Positions 55,056 to 64,000 of a stretch of DNA of 64,000 bases are shown here, piece after piece. Source of the DNA: Alteromonadaceae bacterium 2753L.S.0a.02 (lineage in GTDB: Bacteria; Pseudomonadota; Gammaproteobacteria; Pseudomonadales; Cellvibrionaceae); contig VISH01000001.1 in the NCBI GenBank assembly GCA_007827375.1, positions 496,001 through 560,000 of the forward strand. Direction: 5' to 3'. Both the position numbers and the translations under genes were made by a program. The notes under the pieces were generated by a model. The model ran no database searches. It was not told the origin of the DNA and saw nothing but the letters and a program-made list of their open reading frames with translations. Every line of letters starts with the position of its first letter. Within the stretch, counting starts at the first letter, position 1.

Positions 55056-57911
55056 TTAGCAAACATCATCGGTAAGCAAAATATTTAAACTGCTTTCAGA
55101 ACTGCCTGCAGAATTGCTCACCCGTAAAATGATACGACCCGCTACACCACCACACGCGGTAGGCACGCTGCCGGTTTCCCAACGAATGGTTTGCCCGGTA
55201 CCAAGCGGTGTCACATTGCCACTTGCCGAAGATTCATAAAACCATTCGTAGCTGGCTCCCGCTCCAGAGTCACCAGCAACCAGCGAGAGCGGCGTTCCGA
55301 TCCGCACGCCGGTATTACAACCATTATTGTTACACAGCACCGGTAACACTTTATTCTCTGGAATGTTAACAATATTTAAAATACTGGCAACAGGCGGAAC
55401 TTGATTGGCCCCCACAACATTCACTGAGATACTCAGCGAATCCGTCAAGCCAAAGGGATCTGTCGCTGTAAGAGTAAGTATACGCGCCCCGACGCTGCTA
55501 AATCGCACAAAATTATGAGCCGAATTACTGCCCCAAAATTCATCTGCGGCATTACTGCTGGTATAGCTCACCGTGGCATCGGTCGTTAAAGAATTAATAT
55601 CGAGCACACTGCCTTCTAAAGTCACCCACTGATTAAGTGGAAGGCTTTGACCATTTAAGGGCGCAGCGAGGGAAACTTCAGGCGGGTAATTTAATACATC
55701 AATTACAATGGTCGCGGTCGCGCTGAATCCATTGTTAAATGTGAATTTGGCAGTAATATCTCGACCACCCAGTATCGCGGGGAACACCACAGTAGGGATA
55801 CTGCTGAAAGGGGGCAAACCGGGCGATGAAAATTCTGGCTGGTTGGTATTCGCTCCCAACCGGTCGACAACATCCACTTTGAAAGTGCTAACTGGCGTAC
55901 CTATTCCGCCGTAAGGAAAATTTTGCCCAACCAGCGGCGAGGATATACGCAGTTCACCCAGCATACCGGTAGCAGTAAGTGCGTTATTAACCTGCAAACA
56001 ATCGTCTTCGGTGAAATTTTCAAAGCCGATTCTTACAAAATCCTGGCACTTCAATGCAGTGGCCACTGCAGCATCGTGCATATTACTGGTGGTCGTTAAC
56101 CCAGTAGTTAACACGTTAAAATAAAGCATCGCCAGCTTGCGGCGGCCGATACCGCGAATATTCTGATGAAAGAATCGGCCACCTTCAGACATTAAATACG
56201 CTGTAAAATTCGGAATACCACTATTAATATGTACTCCCCCACCATCAATTGCGCCGGTATACAGCTGCTGCCAAACCATCGGTTGTTGCGCTAGAATAAT
56301 ATTAGCTCCCGAACGGATGGGGCACTCATTCGGCCGACGGATACTGCGCAGCCCACCACATCCGTTAGGGCCTGGGTCTTCCAATACAGTGCCTTCACCA
56401 ATGAAATCGTTGGCAGGGTCAAACAACCAGGCAAACACATCGGAGTAGCTTTCATTGAGTGCCCCAGACTCATTCGCATAAACCAACCCAGCTGTATTAT
56501 TCGTAACCCGGTGAGTAAACTCATGGGCAACGACATCAGCGCTCACTGTACCGGTACAGAACAACATGTCTGCAGTCGCATTAGGACAACCGAAGTTGTC
56601 AGCGGCGGTTCCCAAAGCCGTGGTGTTACCTTCAGCTATAAGTGCTGCACCACTCCCGGTATCGCCATCGCGACCAAAATTGGAAAGAAAGAAATTGTAG
56701 CTATTGATAATCCACTGGTGGAGCGCGCAGATTTCCGGATCGGCATCACTGGGGCAGGTATCGGATACAGCGTTAAAAATGACCTTGGGAGCGGTAGTAG
56801 CGTCATTTTCATCATCCGAGGTTTGCAGCGTTAAAGCGGTTTCTACACCATCGAAGTAAAACAGAATGTCAGCACTTTTAGCATCAACAAACCCCACGAA
56901 ACCCGCCGATTCGACGCGATAGGCCAAAGCAGTTGCACCGCTATTCTGTAAAATCAGAGGGCTATAAATACCCAATTCAACCTGCTGTGGATATTGCGAC
57001 CTGCCCTGGCTTAAGTTCTGGCTGCTGAGAAAGCTGTTGAAGGCCACCAGGGCTGCATCTTCACTAAGTGTGGGGGTTGCGTCCAGTTCGGGACTGGGAA
57101 TCAGACGCGCCTGAATGGACTTGAGCTGCATGTCGTTCCCGACCGTGCCGATCGCTTCGGCTCCAAATACCAACAATCCTGCGTACATTTGCTGCAACCT
57201 TACATAGGTGTTACCCAGGCTTTCGAACTCACCCGCGTCCTGCCTGATACTGTGTAGCGCCAGCTCAGTATCCAACAGTTGATAGGCAGCAGGATACGAC
57301 CGGAAAAATGCCCGCACGATGCTTTCCGGGCTGTTGGGGTCTGAGGGCGCAACCGGCAACTGGATGGCGCCGCCGGAAGGATCATACACAACTGCGGGAG
57401 TACCCAAGTTTGGGTTCAGCGGTGCAACAACACTCAGCGGCACCTCCCCCTCGCCGTTAAAACGCAAATTGGCTAATTGATGTACATTGGAATTGTTGGG
57501 GGTGTTTAACACCACGCTGAATTGTAAATCGCTGTACACAGCACCACGCAATTGATTCTGTACATAGCCGGGTATAAAGAAGTTAAGTTTATGCCAAACC
57601 CCTTTCTGTAACCCAAACAACTCTTCAGCACCGAGTGGAACGTTGTACACACTTCGTGACGGCACGCTGATAAAAACCTGGATCTGGCCATGCCAGTAAT
57701 CATCTACCTGCACAACTGGCAGTTTAATATCCAGTGCCACAGAACCCGGCGCGCCCTGGCCGTTTAACAAGGCAGTTTTAAATTCTGTCCAACCACTGGG
57801 GCTTACGGAGATGGGCGCTTCACCCACGGTTGGAACCTGGGGTGCGGCGAAGAGATTACCGCACCATAAAAGAAATGCGAATAGCACAATTCGTAAAGGG
57901 AGTCTGTCCAT
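55056..57911 (-). CDS. Secreted M4 (thermolysin-like) metalloprotease with extra N- and C-terminal domains
   Basis: An exported zinc protease of 951 residues. After the signal peptide comes an unusual N-terminal beta-rich domain (about 30-165), then an FTP/PepSY-type propeptide (about 190-345). In the thermolysin domain (about 375-665) the zinc site is HEFTH (His463, Glu464, His467), and the third ligand Glu lies in NESGALNESYSD. Two or three Ig/PKD-like beta domains (about 670-951) and a Cys-rich end follow. The N-terminal part before the propeptide is not part of ordinary M4 enzymes and I do not recognise it. It probably degrades protein in plant or host material. A strong terminator follows. 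Confidence 0.88.
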   Translation of the reverse strand: MDRLPLRIVLFAFLLWCGNLFAAPQVPTVGEAPISVSPSGWTEFKTALLNGQGAPGSVALDIKLPVVQVDDYWHGQIQVFISVPSRSVYNVPLGAEELFGLQKGVWHKLNFFIPGYVQNQLRGAVYSDLQFSVVLNTPNNSNVHQLANLRFNGEGEVPLSVVAPLNPNLGTPAVVYDPSGGAIQLPVAPSDPNSPESIVRAFFRSYPAAYQLLDTELALHSIRQDAGEFESLGNTYVRLQQMYAGLLVFGAEAIGTVGNDMQLKSIQARLIPSPELDATPTLSEDAALVAFNSFLSSQNLSQGRSQYPQQVELGIYSPLILQNSGATALAYRVESAGFVGFVDAKSADILFYFDGVETALTLQTSDDENDATTAPKVIFNAVSDTCPSDADPEICALHQWIINSYNFFLSNFGRDGDTGSGAALIAEGNTTALGTAADNFGCPNATADMLFCTGTVSADVVAHEFTHRVTNNTAGLVYANESGALNESYSDVFAWLFDPANDFIGEGTVLEDPGPNGCGGLRSIRRPNECPIRSGANIILAQQPMVWQQLYTGAIDGGGVHINSGIPNFTAYLMSEGGRFFHQNIRGIGRRKLAMLYFNVLTTGLTTTSNMHDAAVATALKCQDFVRIGFENFTEDDCLQVNNALTATGMLGELRISSPLVGQNFPYGGIGTPVSTFKVDVVDRLGANTNQPEFSSPGLPPFSSIPTVVFPAILGGRDITAKFTFNNGFSATATIVIDVLNYPPEVSLAAPLNGQSLPLNQWVTLEGSVLDINSLTTDATVSYTSSNAADEFWGSNSAHNFVRFSSVGARILTLTATDPFGLTDSLSISVNVVGANQVPPVASILNIVNIPENKVLPVLCNNNGCNTGVRIGTPLSLVAGDSGAGASYEWFYESSASGNVTPLGTGQTIRWETGSVPTACGGVAGRIILRVSNSAGSSESSLNILLTDDVC

Positions 57912-58270
57912 AATTTCATCCTGATAAACTGATTAATTATTAATCGAATCAAAAGCCGCAACGCAAATTGATAGCTTTATAAAAATTGGTGGAGCAAATG
58001 AACCGTGTTGCGACACGTATCCCCTTATCCCACAATTGCCAGGTTCGGCTCCGTTTTATTCCCGTTAAATTTCTGTAAAATCAACACAACGGCGCGGTGG
58101 AAAACGTTATTCAAACGTTAATAATGACAATTACGCCATGATGTGCGAATAAATTCCGTTTTTACATTTTTATGAATTGACAGAACGTTCTATTGGTCGC
58201 GCTGAATTTATGCAGTACATGGTTATTTTGTGTGCGGTAGGAAAGCCCACTGTTTCAAGATAGGAATGCT
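57912..58270. other. Divergent promoter region of the M4 protease and NACHT genes
   Basis: About 360 bases with no supported gene. AGGAA at 58262-58266 serves the NACHT gene. I see no clear operator. Confidence 0.45.
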
Positions 58271-60724
58271 ATGAATCAACCGGAGACCGCCACTCCAAAT
58301 GCCTTGCAGCAGGCAACCTTTAAATTGCATGTTGAATCTTTATTCGCGTTCAGGTTACGGGTTAACGATGTTGATCTTTTTGAACTGTCCAACACCAAAG
58401 CCAAGTTGTTGATAGTCTTCTTATTACTCAATCGCGATAAGCAGGTAACGCGTATAAGCCTTGCCAGATTGCTTTGGGCGAGGCATGACGACGAACAAAG
58501 TTTGAATTCCCTGCGCCAAGCCATAAACAAGCTTAAAAAAGCCTTTGGAGACAACTTCGATAAGTTCATCACGGTGAAGCGCAAGACCTTGGCCGTAAAT
58601 ACCCAAAATGTTTCCAGTGACCTCGATTGGATGCATCACCTCAAATATGACGCTGCCATTACAGAGTTGTTACTTAGAGAGCTCCCATTTCAAGCTATCG
58701 AAGTGCCTTCTGATCAAAATATTGAATCCTGGATAGGGCAATGCAGGTTGCAAATATATAAGGCCGCAATTGAAAGCTACCGGAAATTCCTCAGCGAAAA
58801 ACACCTCGTGGCAAATGCAAATCCTCTCGCACAGATGAATCAGACCCTGCAACAATTACAGATCACTTATAATTCCTTGGCATTGCGCCTGGAATCGTTT
58901 GTTACTCCAGGCGCGCTAGAAGAACCTGAATTTTGCTCGTCCAAAATAAGCGAATTGGAACCCCCCCAGGAGTACAGTCATAAATTTCTTTTGAGCTCAG
59001 GAGAAATCGACAAAAAGTCTATCCCCTACCTTCAGGCTATTAAAGAAAAGATCATGTTGTTTTGGCTCGAAGGGGTCCTGTTTAAATCCCAGGAAACGGA
59101 TATTTATATCGGTCTTCGTTTTTTGGAATGTACAAATTTTATAAAGCTCCCTTTTGAAGCTACTTTCGAAGGGGATACGTCGCTCGTTAACAGCAGCAAA
59201 CTGTTCGACATTTATTGCAAGAACAAGGGCAAAATTCTGATTACCGGTGAGCCCGGCTCCGGAAAAACCACAGCACTGCTGCGCATTATTAATAATTTTC
59301 AGAACAGTGGTTTGCAAGACACCCAGAGCGAAATCGCAGCGGCACCGGTATTATTGAATCTTTCTTCCTGGAAGCAGGGGCAGCCACTTGATATATGGGT
59401 TGCCAAGGAATTAGACAGACTTTACGACATACCCATTTCCATCAGCGAAAAGCTGTTGCGCAATAATCTTTTAGCGTTGTTTCTCGACGCTTTTGACGAA
59501 TCAAATTCAAAAATCCAGGCGGAACTCGCTAATACCATCAATGCATTTATAAAAAACCACCCGGAAGTTCCGCTGACGCTTACAAGCCGATCGGCAGAAT
59601 GTAAAAAACTCAACTTGAAATTCTCCCTGAATCGTTGCTACCAGATATGCGATTTAAACACCAAGGAGGTACTCGATTACTCCAGAGACATCGATCCGGA
59701 ATTTCATTCATACCTCGCCAGCAAAAACCTTGAATCCTGGCAATTTAGATCACCGCTCTCGGTAACCATCGCGCTAAAAACCTTTAGAACCAGTTCGGAT
59801 ACGGATCAACTCGACACCCATCGTCAATCCCAACTATTCTTCAATTTCAGCCTTGCTTCGGTTCCCGAAAACCAGCGGCAACACCAAAAACAAGGGCTTG
59901 AGAAATTAGCGAGGTACCTGGCAACGACCAACAGTAGCATTTTTCAACTGGATGAATTGCATTTTGATCACATTCAAAACCGGTTTCTAAGAATGATCGC
60001 CAGCATTTTACCCATGGCAATTGTAGCATTTAGCATCGCGATAATTACCAGCCTCACCAGCCTTGCCCAGGGTGGAGAACTTTACCGGTCGCTAACTCCA
60101 TGGCCACTCGCTGTTATAGGGCTGATCATACTTACCTTAACGGGTGAAACACAGAAACTTAAATTGCTCCCTAAAATTCAATTCTCCTTCGATGCCTTAA
60201 AAAGAAACTTAAAATCACGCCTTATTAATACGATTTACCCCGCACTCGCCATTGGTGGTTCCTGCGGCTATATTTACGGCCTTTACCCAGGGGTGGTTAC
60301 CTTTGCGATGGTGGTATTTGCGTTTTCTTTTTTTCTGGGTATGGATTTTGAACACAATAAAATCGATCGCCGATATATTTCTGCAGTAAATAAAACGGTA
60401 GTTGATACCCGGGCAAATGCCGTTAAGGGGCTCGCATTTGGGATTGCCATAGGTGCCACCTGCGATCTGTTATTACTCAACTATTGGTTCCCGGCAACCG
60501 GTACATTAATGTTCGCAGCGATTATGTTTTATATTTTTGGCGGCTTGGGGCTAATCCAGCATTACTGCATTAGAACCGCACTTTTTTTAAACCGACAACT
60601 ACCCTTTAAACTTAGCAAATTAATAGCTCGCGGCTACAAATACCGATTACTACGCAAGGTAGGCGGAGGCGTTATGTTCCCTCACAAAACTATTCAAGAT
60701 TATCTCACAGAGGTTAACGGATAA
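58271..60724 (+). CDS. Membrane-anchored NACHT ATPase with an N-terminal SARP-like winged helix
   Basis: An 817-residue STAND-type protein. Residues about 15-125 form a winged-helix DNA-binding domain like the N-terminus of SARP/OmpR activators (TKAKLLIVFLLLN, ISLARLLWARHDDEQSLNSL, RQAINKLKKAFG). After a helical linker comes a NACHT ATPase with Walker A GEPGSGKTT (about 326-334) and Walker B plus sensor LFLDAFDES (Asp406, Asp409, Glu410). About four to six membrane helices follow (roughly 577-770), and the end FPHKTIQDYLTEV resembles the F-H-x-x-x-x-DY motif that closes many bacterial NACHT-membrane proteins. The fusion of a DNA-binding domain, an NTPase switch and a membrane anchor is unusual. 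It could be a membrane-held transcription activator or a defence sensor; bacterial NACHT proteins are known antiphage factors. No partner genes are visible. Confidence 0.82.
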   Translation: MNQPETATPNALQQATFKLHVESLFAFRLRVNDVDLFELSNTKAKLLIVFLLLNRDKQVTRISLARLLWARHDDEQSLNSLRQAINKLKKAFGDNFDKFITVKRKTLAVNTQNVSSDLDWMHHLKYDAAITELLLRELPFQAIEVPSDQNIESWIGQCRLQIYKAAIESYRKFLSEKHLVANANPLAQMNQTLQQLQITYNSLALRLESFVTPGALEEPEFCSSKISELEPPQEYSHKFLLSSGEIDKKSIPYLQAIKEKIMLFWLEGVLFKSQETDIYIGLRFLECTNFIKLPFEATFEGDTSLVNSSKLFDIYCKNKGKILITGEPGSGKTTALLRIINNFQNSGLQDTQSEIAAAPVLLNLSSWKQGQPLDIWVAKELDRLYDIPISISEKLLRNNLLALFLDAFDESNSKIQAELANTINAFIKNHPEVPLTLTSRSAECKKLNLKFSLNRCYQICDLNTKEVLDYSRDIDPEFHSYLASKNLESWQFRSPLSVTIALKTFRTSSDTDQLDTHRQSQLFFNFSLASVPENQRQHQKQGLEKLARYLATTNSSIFQLDELHFDHIQNRFLRMIASILPMAIVAFSIAIITSLTSLAQGGELYRSLTPWPLAVIGLIILTLTGETQKLKLLPKIQFSFDALKRNLKSRLINTIYPALAIGGSCGYIYGLYPGVVTFAMVVFAFSFFLGMDFEHNKIDRRYISAVNKTVVDTRANAVKGLAFGIAIGATCDLLLLNYWFPATGTLMFAAIMFYIFGGLGLIQHYCIRTALFLNRQLPFKLSKLIARGYKYRLLRKVGGGVMFPHKTIQDYLTEVNG

Positions 60725-61016
60725 CAGCGCTGCGCACCATATCCAACCACCCAGCGCTAAACTAAGCTAAATAAGCCGTTCACCTCACAGTCGAAATGAG
60801 CAATCCGATGCCAAACCAGTGACGCTCGATTATAAAAAAACAGCCAACACCACCTGTGTTCCCAACGCTAAATAGATCTGCCTTGATTTTATGGCAGGGC
60901 TCGCAATTCGGATTGCATGCACTATTTTTTTAGCGCTATTTGATCAATACCCCAATAAAAGCTATGCATCTCCTCTAACATAACGCCTCACAAATCAGAG
61001 CAAAAGGAATCTGTGT

Positions 61017-61877
61017 ATGAAACTAAAAACGCTTGTTATCGCGAGCCTGCTGATGATGAACAGCAGCTCACTGCTGGCCTCTGAAAGCACGCATAAAAAA
61101 GCGGTATCAGACGACGTAATCGCAAAACAGCGTGCGGCGCTTGCCGCAGCCACGAAAAATCAGGGTTTTGGGCCGCAGGCACCGCGTGATATTGATTCAC
61201 TCAATGGTAAAAACCCTGTTACCTTCACAACTGCGCCACCCGCCAAAGAAATGAACCTGTGCAACATTCACTTCCATAAAAATGCCGAGCACAAAGGTGG
61301 CGAGTTCACAGAATTTGCGGGCAACGGCGATGGTCATGGCTACAACAGCGGCTATAAATATATCGGTAAACTGAGTCACAAAGAACACAAGCCCACATCG
61401 CAAGAAGTTTGCCCCAGTGAACATGGCAGTCTTTCTGCGGGCGACACCATTGAAGTACATTACGTGTACTCTAGCGCACAAATCTCTCCCGGCCCAAGCC
61501 TGGGCTCATGCTTTAACGACGCCATCGTAAACCCACAACTTCGGGTTGAGGCCCAGGTGTTTGTACTGGTTAACGATAAAAAAGCGCTGAGCTTTACCGA
61601 CTTAACCGAATATAAAAAGTTAGCGAACCACTACCAAGCCACGCAAATTCCAAGCAATACCGGCACGCCCATTCAATACGCTGGCTCAACCACTGGGCCG
61701 GGTTACAACGAATCGGGTTCCCCCTATCAGGTAACCTGGAGTGTGCGCCCAAAAGTTGCCAAAGTGAATATCAATACTGTTGCCAAGTGGTGCGAGGGTA
61801 ATGTGTTCGAAGAAGATCACGCACACGGCGTAAGAAATTTAGTGATTAACCCTGATTTACTCTCGTCTTCGCAATAA
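61017..61877 (+). CDS. Exported delta-class carbonic anhydrase-like protein
   Basis: An exported protein of 286 residues. A signal peptide ending SLLAS precedes a domain with MNLCNIHFHKNAEHKGGEFTEFAG, TIEVHYVYSS and CFNDAIVNPQLRVEAQVFVL, which are signatures of the delta-class carbonic anhydrase-like (PF10563) family. The HFH and a later His should bind the catalytic metal, and paired Cys residues probably form a disulfide. It should interconvert CO2 and bicarbonate in the periplasm. The family is best known from diatoms and algae, with scattered bacterial members. AAAGGA lies about seven bases before the ATG. Confidence 0.87.
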   Translation: MKLKTLVIASLLMMNSSSLLASESTHKKAVSDDVIAKQRAALAAATKNQGFGPQAPRDIDSLNGKNPVTFTTAPPAKEMNLCNIHFHKNAEHKGGEFTEFAGNGDGHGYNSGYKYIGKLSHKEHKPTSQEVCPSEHGSLSAGDTIEVHYVYSSAQISPGPSLGSCFNDAIVNPQLRVEAQVFVLVNDKKALSFTDLTEYKKLANHYQATQIPSNTGTPIQYAGSTTGPGYNESGSPYQVTWSVRPKVAKVNINTVAKWCEGNVFEEDHAHGVRNLVINPDLLSSSQ

Positions 61878-61886
61878 GCTGAAAAT

Positions 61887-61922
61887 ACGCGAGGCTGCCT
61901 TTATAGCAGCCCTGCGTTTATT
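61887..61922 (+). terminator. Terminator of the carbonic anhydrase-like gene
   Basis: A six-base-pair stem (61893-61898 with 61906-61911), extended after an internal mismatch by ACGC/GCGT (61887-61890 with 61914-61917), is followed by TTATT. It lies 10 bases after the stop and may also end the convergent TPR gene. Confidence 0.7.
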
Positions 61923-61929
61923 CATTTGA

Positions 61930-62955
61930 TCAACCCGCAGCCACCTTGTAACTTTTTAACTCCTTGCGAAAGATTTTTGCAAAATCTTTATGATCTTTAT
62001 AGGGGCTGGCTAGAATGGCGTCAGTAATTTCCTGGAATTTCTGTTCGCTACCCGACGCGTGATAGGCCTTGGCCAGGTTCCAGCGGGTCCAGAAATATTG
62101 CACGTCCCCGGTATTTTTATTCTTGGAGAGATTCGCCTGTAAATACTCAATGGCTTTCGCGTATTTCTGCTGTTTTAAGTAGCTTTCACCGAGCTTTTGC
62201 AAACCGTTTACCACGACCCAGCGCGTATCAAAATTATCATCTTCTTCGACCAAAGACAGGAGCAGTGACTGCGCCGATTCGAGATCGTTATTTTCAAGAT
62301 AATACAACGCCACCTCAAATTTATTACGAGGGTCTTGTAATCCTGCTTCTTTTAAACCGTCGGCCAATTGCGTCGCTTCAGCGAATTTCTCAGCTTTTTT
62401 TAAGAGAACAATCCGATAAGTGTTGTAATGTTCAGGTGAAACTTTTTTAAGCTTTTCGAGATACTGCATGCCCTCCTCCTCATCACCACCCGCAATTCCC
62501 GGTGCTTCTAATAGAAACGCTGCAGCCGCTATTAGTGCAGCGGGGCTGTTCTCATCTAAGGCGGCAGCCTCGCGGTAATGGGTAATGCAATGCTTGGCGA
62601 GCTTGAGCGCTTTGAACATGGATGAGCGTTCTGCCTGATGGCAGTAGATATCACCCGCAATCAAGTGAGCTCTAGAAGATTCAGGTGCCAGCTCCATGGC
62701 CTGCGAAATATATTGCAACGCGGTTTCATTTTGACCCATAAAACTATAAATATTGGCCAGGCGTGATAGCGCTGATGTTTTCGTTTCCGGTTGTTTTGAG
62801 AGCTCTTGGTAAATCGCAATGGCTTCTTGGTAGCGGGCTTGCAGTAACGTACTCTCAGCTTGCTGTTGCATTGTGGTTACATCCGCCCATGCCGCAGCAT
62901 TTATAAACAGTAAGAAAAGAGCAGTAACAAAAGAGTAATTTTTACAAAAATTCAT
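61930..62955 (-). CDS. Exported TPR-repeat protein
   Basis: A periplasmic protein of 341 residues. A signal peptide ending AAAWAD is followed by about seven tetratricopeptide repeats, for example ALSRLANIYSFMGQNETALQYISQAMELAP and LGESYLKQQKYAKAIEYLQANL. The central segment EAPGIAGGDEEEGMQYLEKLK is a family-type insertion seen in small periplasmic TPR proteins. TPR arrays scaffold protein complexes; no partner can be named. AAGGA lies before the ATG. It starts 18 bases after the stop of the DUF4386 gene and so belongs to the same operon. Confidence 0.85.
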   Translation of the reverse strand: MNFCKNYSFVTALFLLFINAAAWADVTTMQQQAESTLLQARYQEAIAIYQELSKQPETKTSALSRLANIYSFMGQNETALQYISQAMELAPESSRAHLIAGDIYCHQAERSSMFKALKLAKHCITHYREAAALDENSPAALIAAAAFLLEAPGIAGGDEEEGMQYLEKLKKVSPEHYNTYRIVLLKKAEKFAEATQLADGLKEAGLQDPRNKFEVALYYLENNDLESAQSLLLSLVEEDDNFDTRWVVVNGLQKLGESYLKQQKYAKAIEYLQANLSKNKNTGDVQYFWTRWNLAKAYHASGSEQKFQEITDAILASPYKDHKDFAKIFRKELKSYKVAAG

Positions 62956-62973
62956 ACATTCTTCCTTGGAAAA

Positions 62974-63672
62974 TTAAGCTGTCGTTTTTTGAAGGTGTGT
63001 AACATCCACACCTTTAAGAATTAAGCAACTCGCAAAACTGGTTTCAGCGACTAAACAAACAAGTAATAAGGGCATTACCAGGCCGCTCAATTGCGGTGCT
63101 AGAAGTAGTACAAAGCTATTGATCAAATAACACACCCCCGCACCCGCCAGGCCAAATCCAAACACTTTTGGAACTAGCCTGGCTTTGATCAGAAGAGGCC
63201 CATATAACACACAAGATACGCCGAAAAAGATAAGTGCCAGACCAAAGCCGTAATCGTGCGCATGGACAAAGGTATTTATCAGAGAAACATCGACCACACC
63301 GTGGGGATCAGGTTCCAGCAGCAATAGGGGAAACAGCAGGTTCATCTTGTTGGCAACGGCAACAGCTGTTTGAAATATATTCGATACCAGCGCCACCAAG
63401 GCGAGTGGCCGATTCACGCAGCTCAACAAGCCGTATAAAAAAACGATAACGGGAATGTCGCAAATGTGCATAATTACGTCGGCAATAATACCGACGCGCC
63501 AAAGCCCAGGGTTTTGCGAGATGTTAGCCACAGTTGCTGCCGCATCACCGGGTACAACCATTGAGCCGCGCACAATCACCTGCCCGACGATACCCAAGGC
63601 GATAACCGCGAAGTACGCCAAGCCCACCAAGCGCGCGTAACGCGCAAATGCATTTTGTGAGTTCGCCATCAT
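62974..63672 (-). CDS. DUF4386-family membrane protein
   Basis: An integral membrane protein of 232 residues with about six transmembrane helices. The opening ARLVGLAYFAVIALGIVGQ, the loop VPGDAAATVANI and the segment LALIFFGVSCVLYGPLLIKARLVPKVFG are characteristic of the DUF4386 family, whose function is unknown. It overlaps the upstream membrane protein gene by four bases (ATGA), which indicates translational coupling. The start may be either of two adjacent ATG codons at 63672 and 63669. Confidence 0.85.
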   Translation of the reverse strand: MMANSQNAFARYARLVGLAYFAVIALGIVGQVIVRGSMVVPGDAAATVANISQNPGLWRVGIIADVIMHICDIPVIVFLYGLLSCVNRPLALVALVSNIFQTAVAVANKMNLLFPLLLLEPDPHGVVDVSLINTFVHAHDYGFGLALIFFGVSCVLYGPLLIKARLVPKVFGFGLAGAGVCYLINSFVLLLAPQLSGLVMPLLLVCLVAETSFASCLILKGVDVTHLQKTTA

Positions 63673-64000
63673 GATTCACCCCCGGTGGAATCCAGGCGGA
63701 CGCCAAACCATGGCTCCCGCAGGCGTGGCTGGTAGCTGTGATAGAGATACTTCCAGGGGAGCACCAGCGGCACGGTCACCAGGCCAACAGCTACCGCAAC
63801 GGCCGACTCCTGAGCGTAGCTGTCCAGGCCACCATCCAGCCACATGCGCAGGGCAAAGTTAAACATCCAGATCGTCTTCCAGGTGAGCTCCCAAAGCAGG
63901 ATAGGGAGCATTTTCGTCGGGAACAGAATTCCGACGCCGGATAGCAACATCAATGCCCCCAGCATGGATGCCACTACGGTGTTGGCGTCGGCAATATTGT
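63669..64000 (-). CDS. Membrane protein of unknown function, cut by the window edge
   Basis: The frame is open to the right edge of the window, so this gene is incomplete. A GTG at 63974 is only one possible start and the reading continues upstream of it (NIADANTVVAS). The visible part has about four hydrophobic helices with MLLSGVGILFPTKMLPILLWELTWKTIW and LVTVPLVLPWKYLYHSY, which resembles small membrane proteins encoded beside other unknown membrane genes. It overlaps the DUF4386 gene by four bases. I do not recognise a named family. Confidence 0.7.
   Translation of the reverse strand, partial: NIADANTVVASMLGALMLLSGVGILFPTKMLPILLWELTWKTIWMFNFALRMWLDGGLDSYAQESAVAVAVGLVTVPLVLPWKYLYHSYQPRLREPWFGVRLDSTGGES

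Noticed and set aside
1..64000. tRNA or rRNA genes, CRISPR arrays, insertion sequences and phage genes
   Set aside because: I looked for cloverleaf-like conserved arms, regularly spaced repeats, transposase or integrase proteins and structural phage proteins and saw none.

Overview
The window looks like a chromosomal segment of a marine, plant-polysaccharide-degrading gammaproteobacterium of the Cellvibrionaceae type (Teredinibacter, Saccharophagus or Cellvibrio-like). The reasons are secreted enzymes with long poly-serine linkers and small CBM10 modules, GH10, GH11, GH6 and GH105 proteins, many two-component and cyclic-di-GMP proteins, and a G+C content near one half by eye. The species is an inference. 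I saw no tRNA, rRNA, CRISPR array, insertion sequence or phage module.

Layout. 1-9 kb: a GH10 xylanase with four C-terminal carbohydrate-binding repeats, a stand-alone trpB, a long AT-rich gap, a small PEP-CTERM-like surface protein, a secreted CHAT/caspase-like protein and a small exported protein. 9-15.5 kb: O-acetylhomoserine sulfhydrylase, membrane proteins beside an AraC-type regulator, a BLUF light sensor and a GH105 lipoprotein. 15.8-21 kb: tandem GH11 proteins with CBM10 modules and a TonB-dependent receptor. 21-27 kb: aldo/keto reductase, a CBM10-Kazal-CBM5 protein and a GLUG-repeat surface protein. 27-33 kb: an arsR-AHSA1-MAPEG operon with a clear palindromic operator, then a divergent NarL-type kinase/regulator pair and a lipoprotein. 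33-40 kb: small exported proteins, an FG-GAP protein, an exported intradiol dioxygenase, an orphan Anbu proteasome-like protease, a nucleotidyltransferase and an AhpD-like protein. 40-46.5 kb: a globin-coupled hybrid kinase followed by a REC-PAS-GGDEF-EAL protein, then RsgA. 46.8-58 kb: a GH6 protein (CBM2-CBM10-GH6), a SIMPL protein, a large MASE3-type hybrid kinase, a PHP phosphoesterase and an M4 metalloprotease. 58-64 kb: a winged-helix/NACHT/membrane fusion, a delta-class carbonic anhydrase and a TPR/DUF4386 operon cut by the window edge.

How the genes fit together. GH10, GH11, GH6 and GH105, the exported dioxygenase, the M4 protease and the CBM-bearing Kazal protein form a dispersed secretome aimed at plant cell walls. 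The sensors (heme globin, BLUF, MASE3, NarL pair) suggest tuning by oxygen, light and surface or nutrient state through phosphorelay and cyclic-di-GMP.

Most notable points. The GH6 domain lacks the catalytic Asp and several other active-site residues. The downstream GH11 paralogue has Asn in place of the acid/base Glu. Both keep their folds and CBMs, so they look like binding-only pseudo-hydrolases. A membrane NACHT ATPase fused to an N-terminal SARP-like winged helix is a candidate new signalling or defence protein. A four-Kazal protein framed by chitin/cellulose-binding modules may be a substrate-tethered protease inhibitor.
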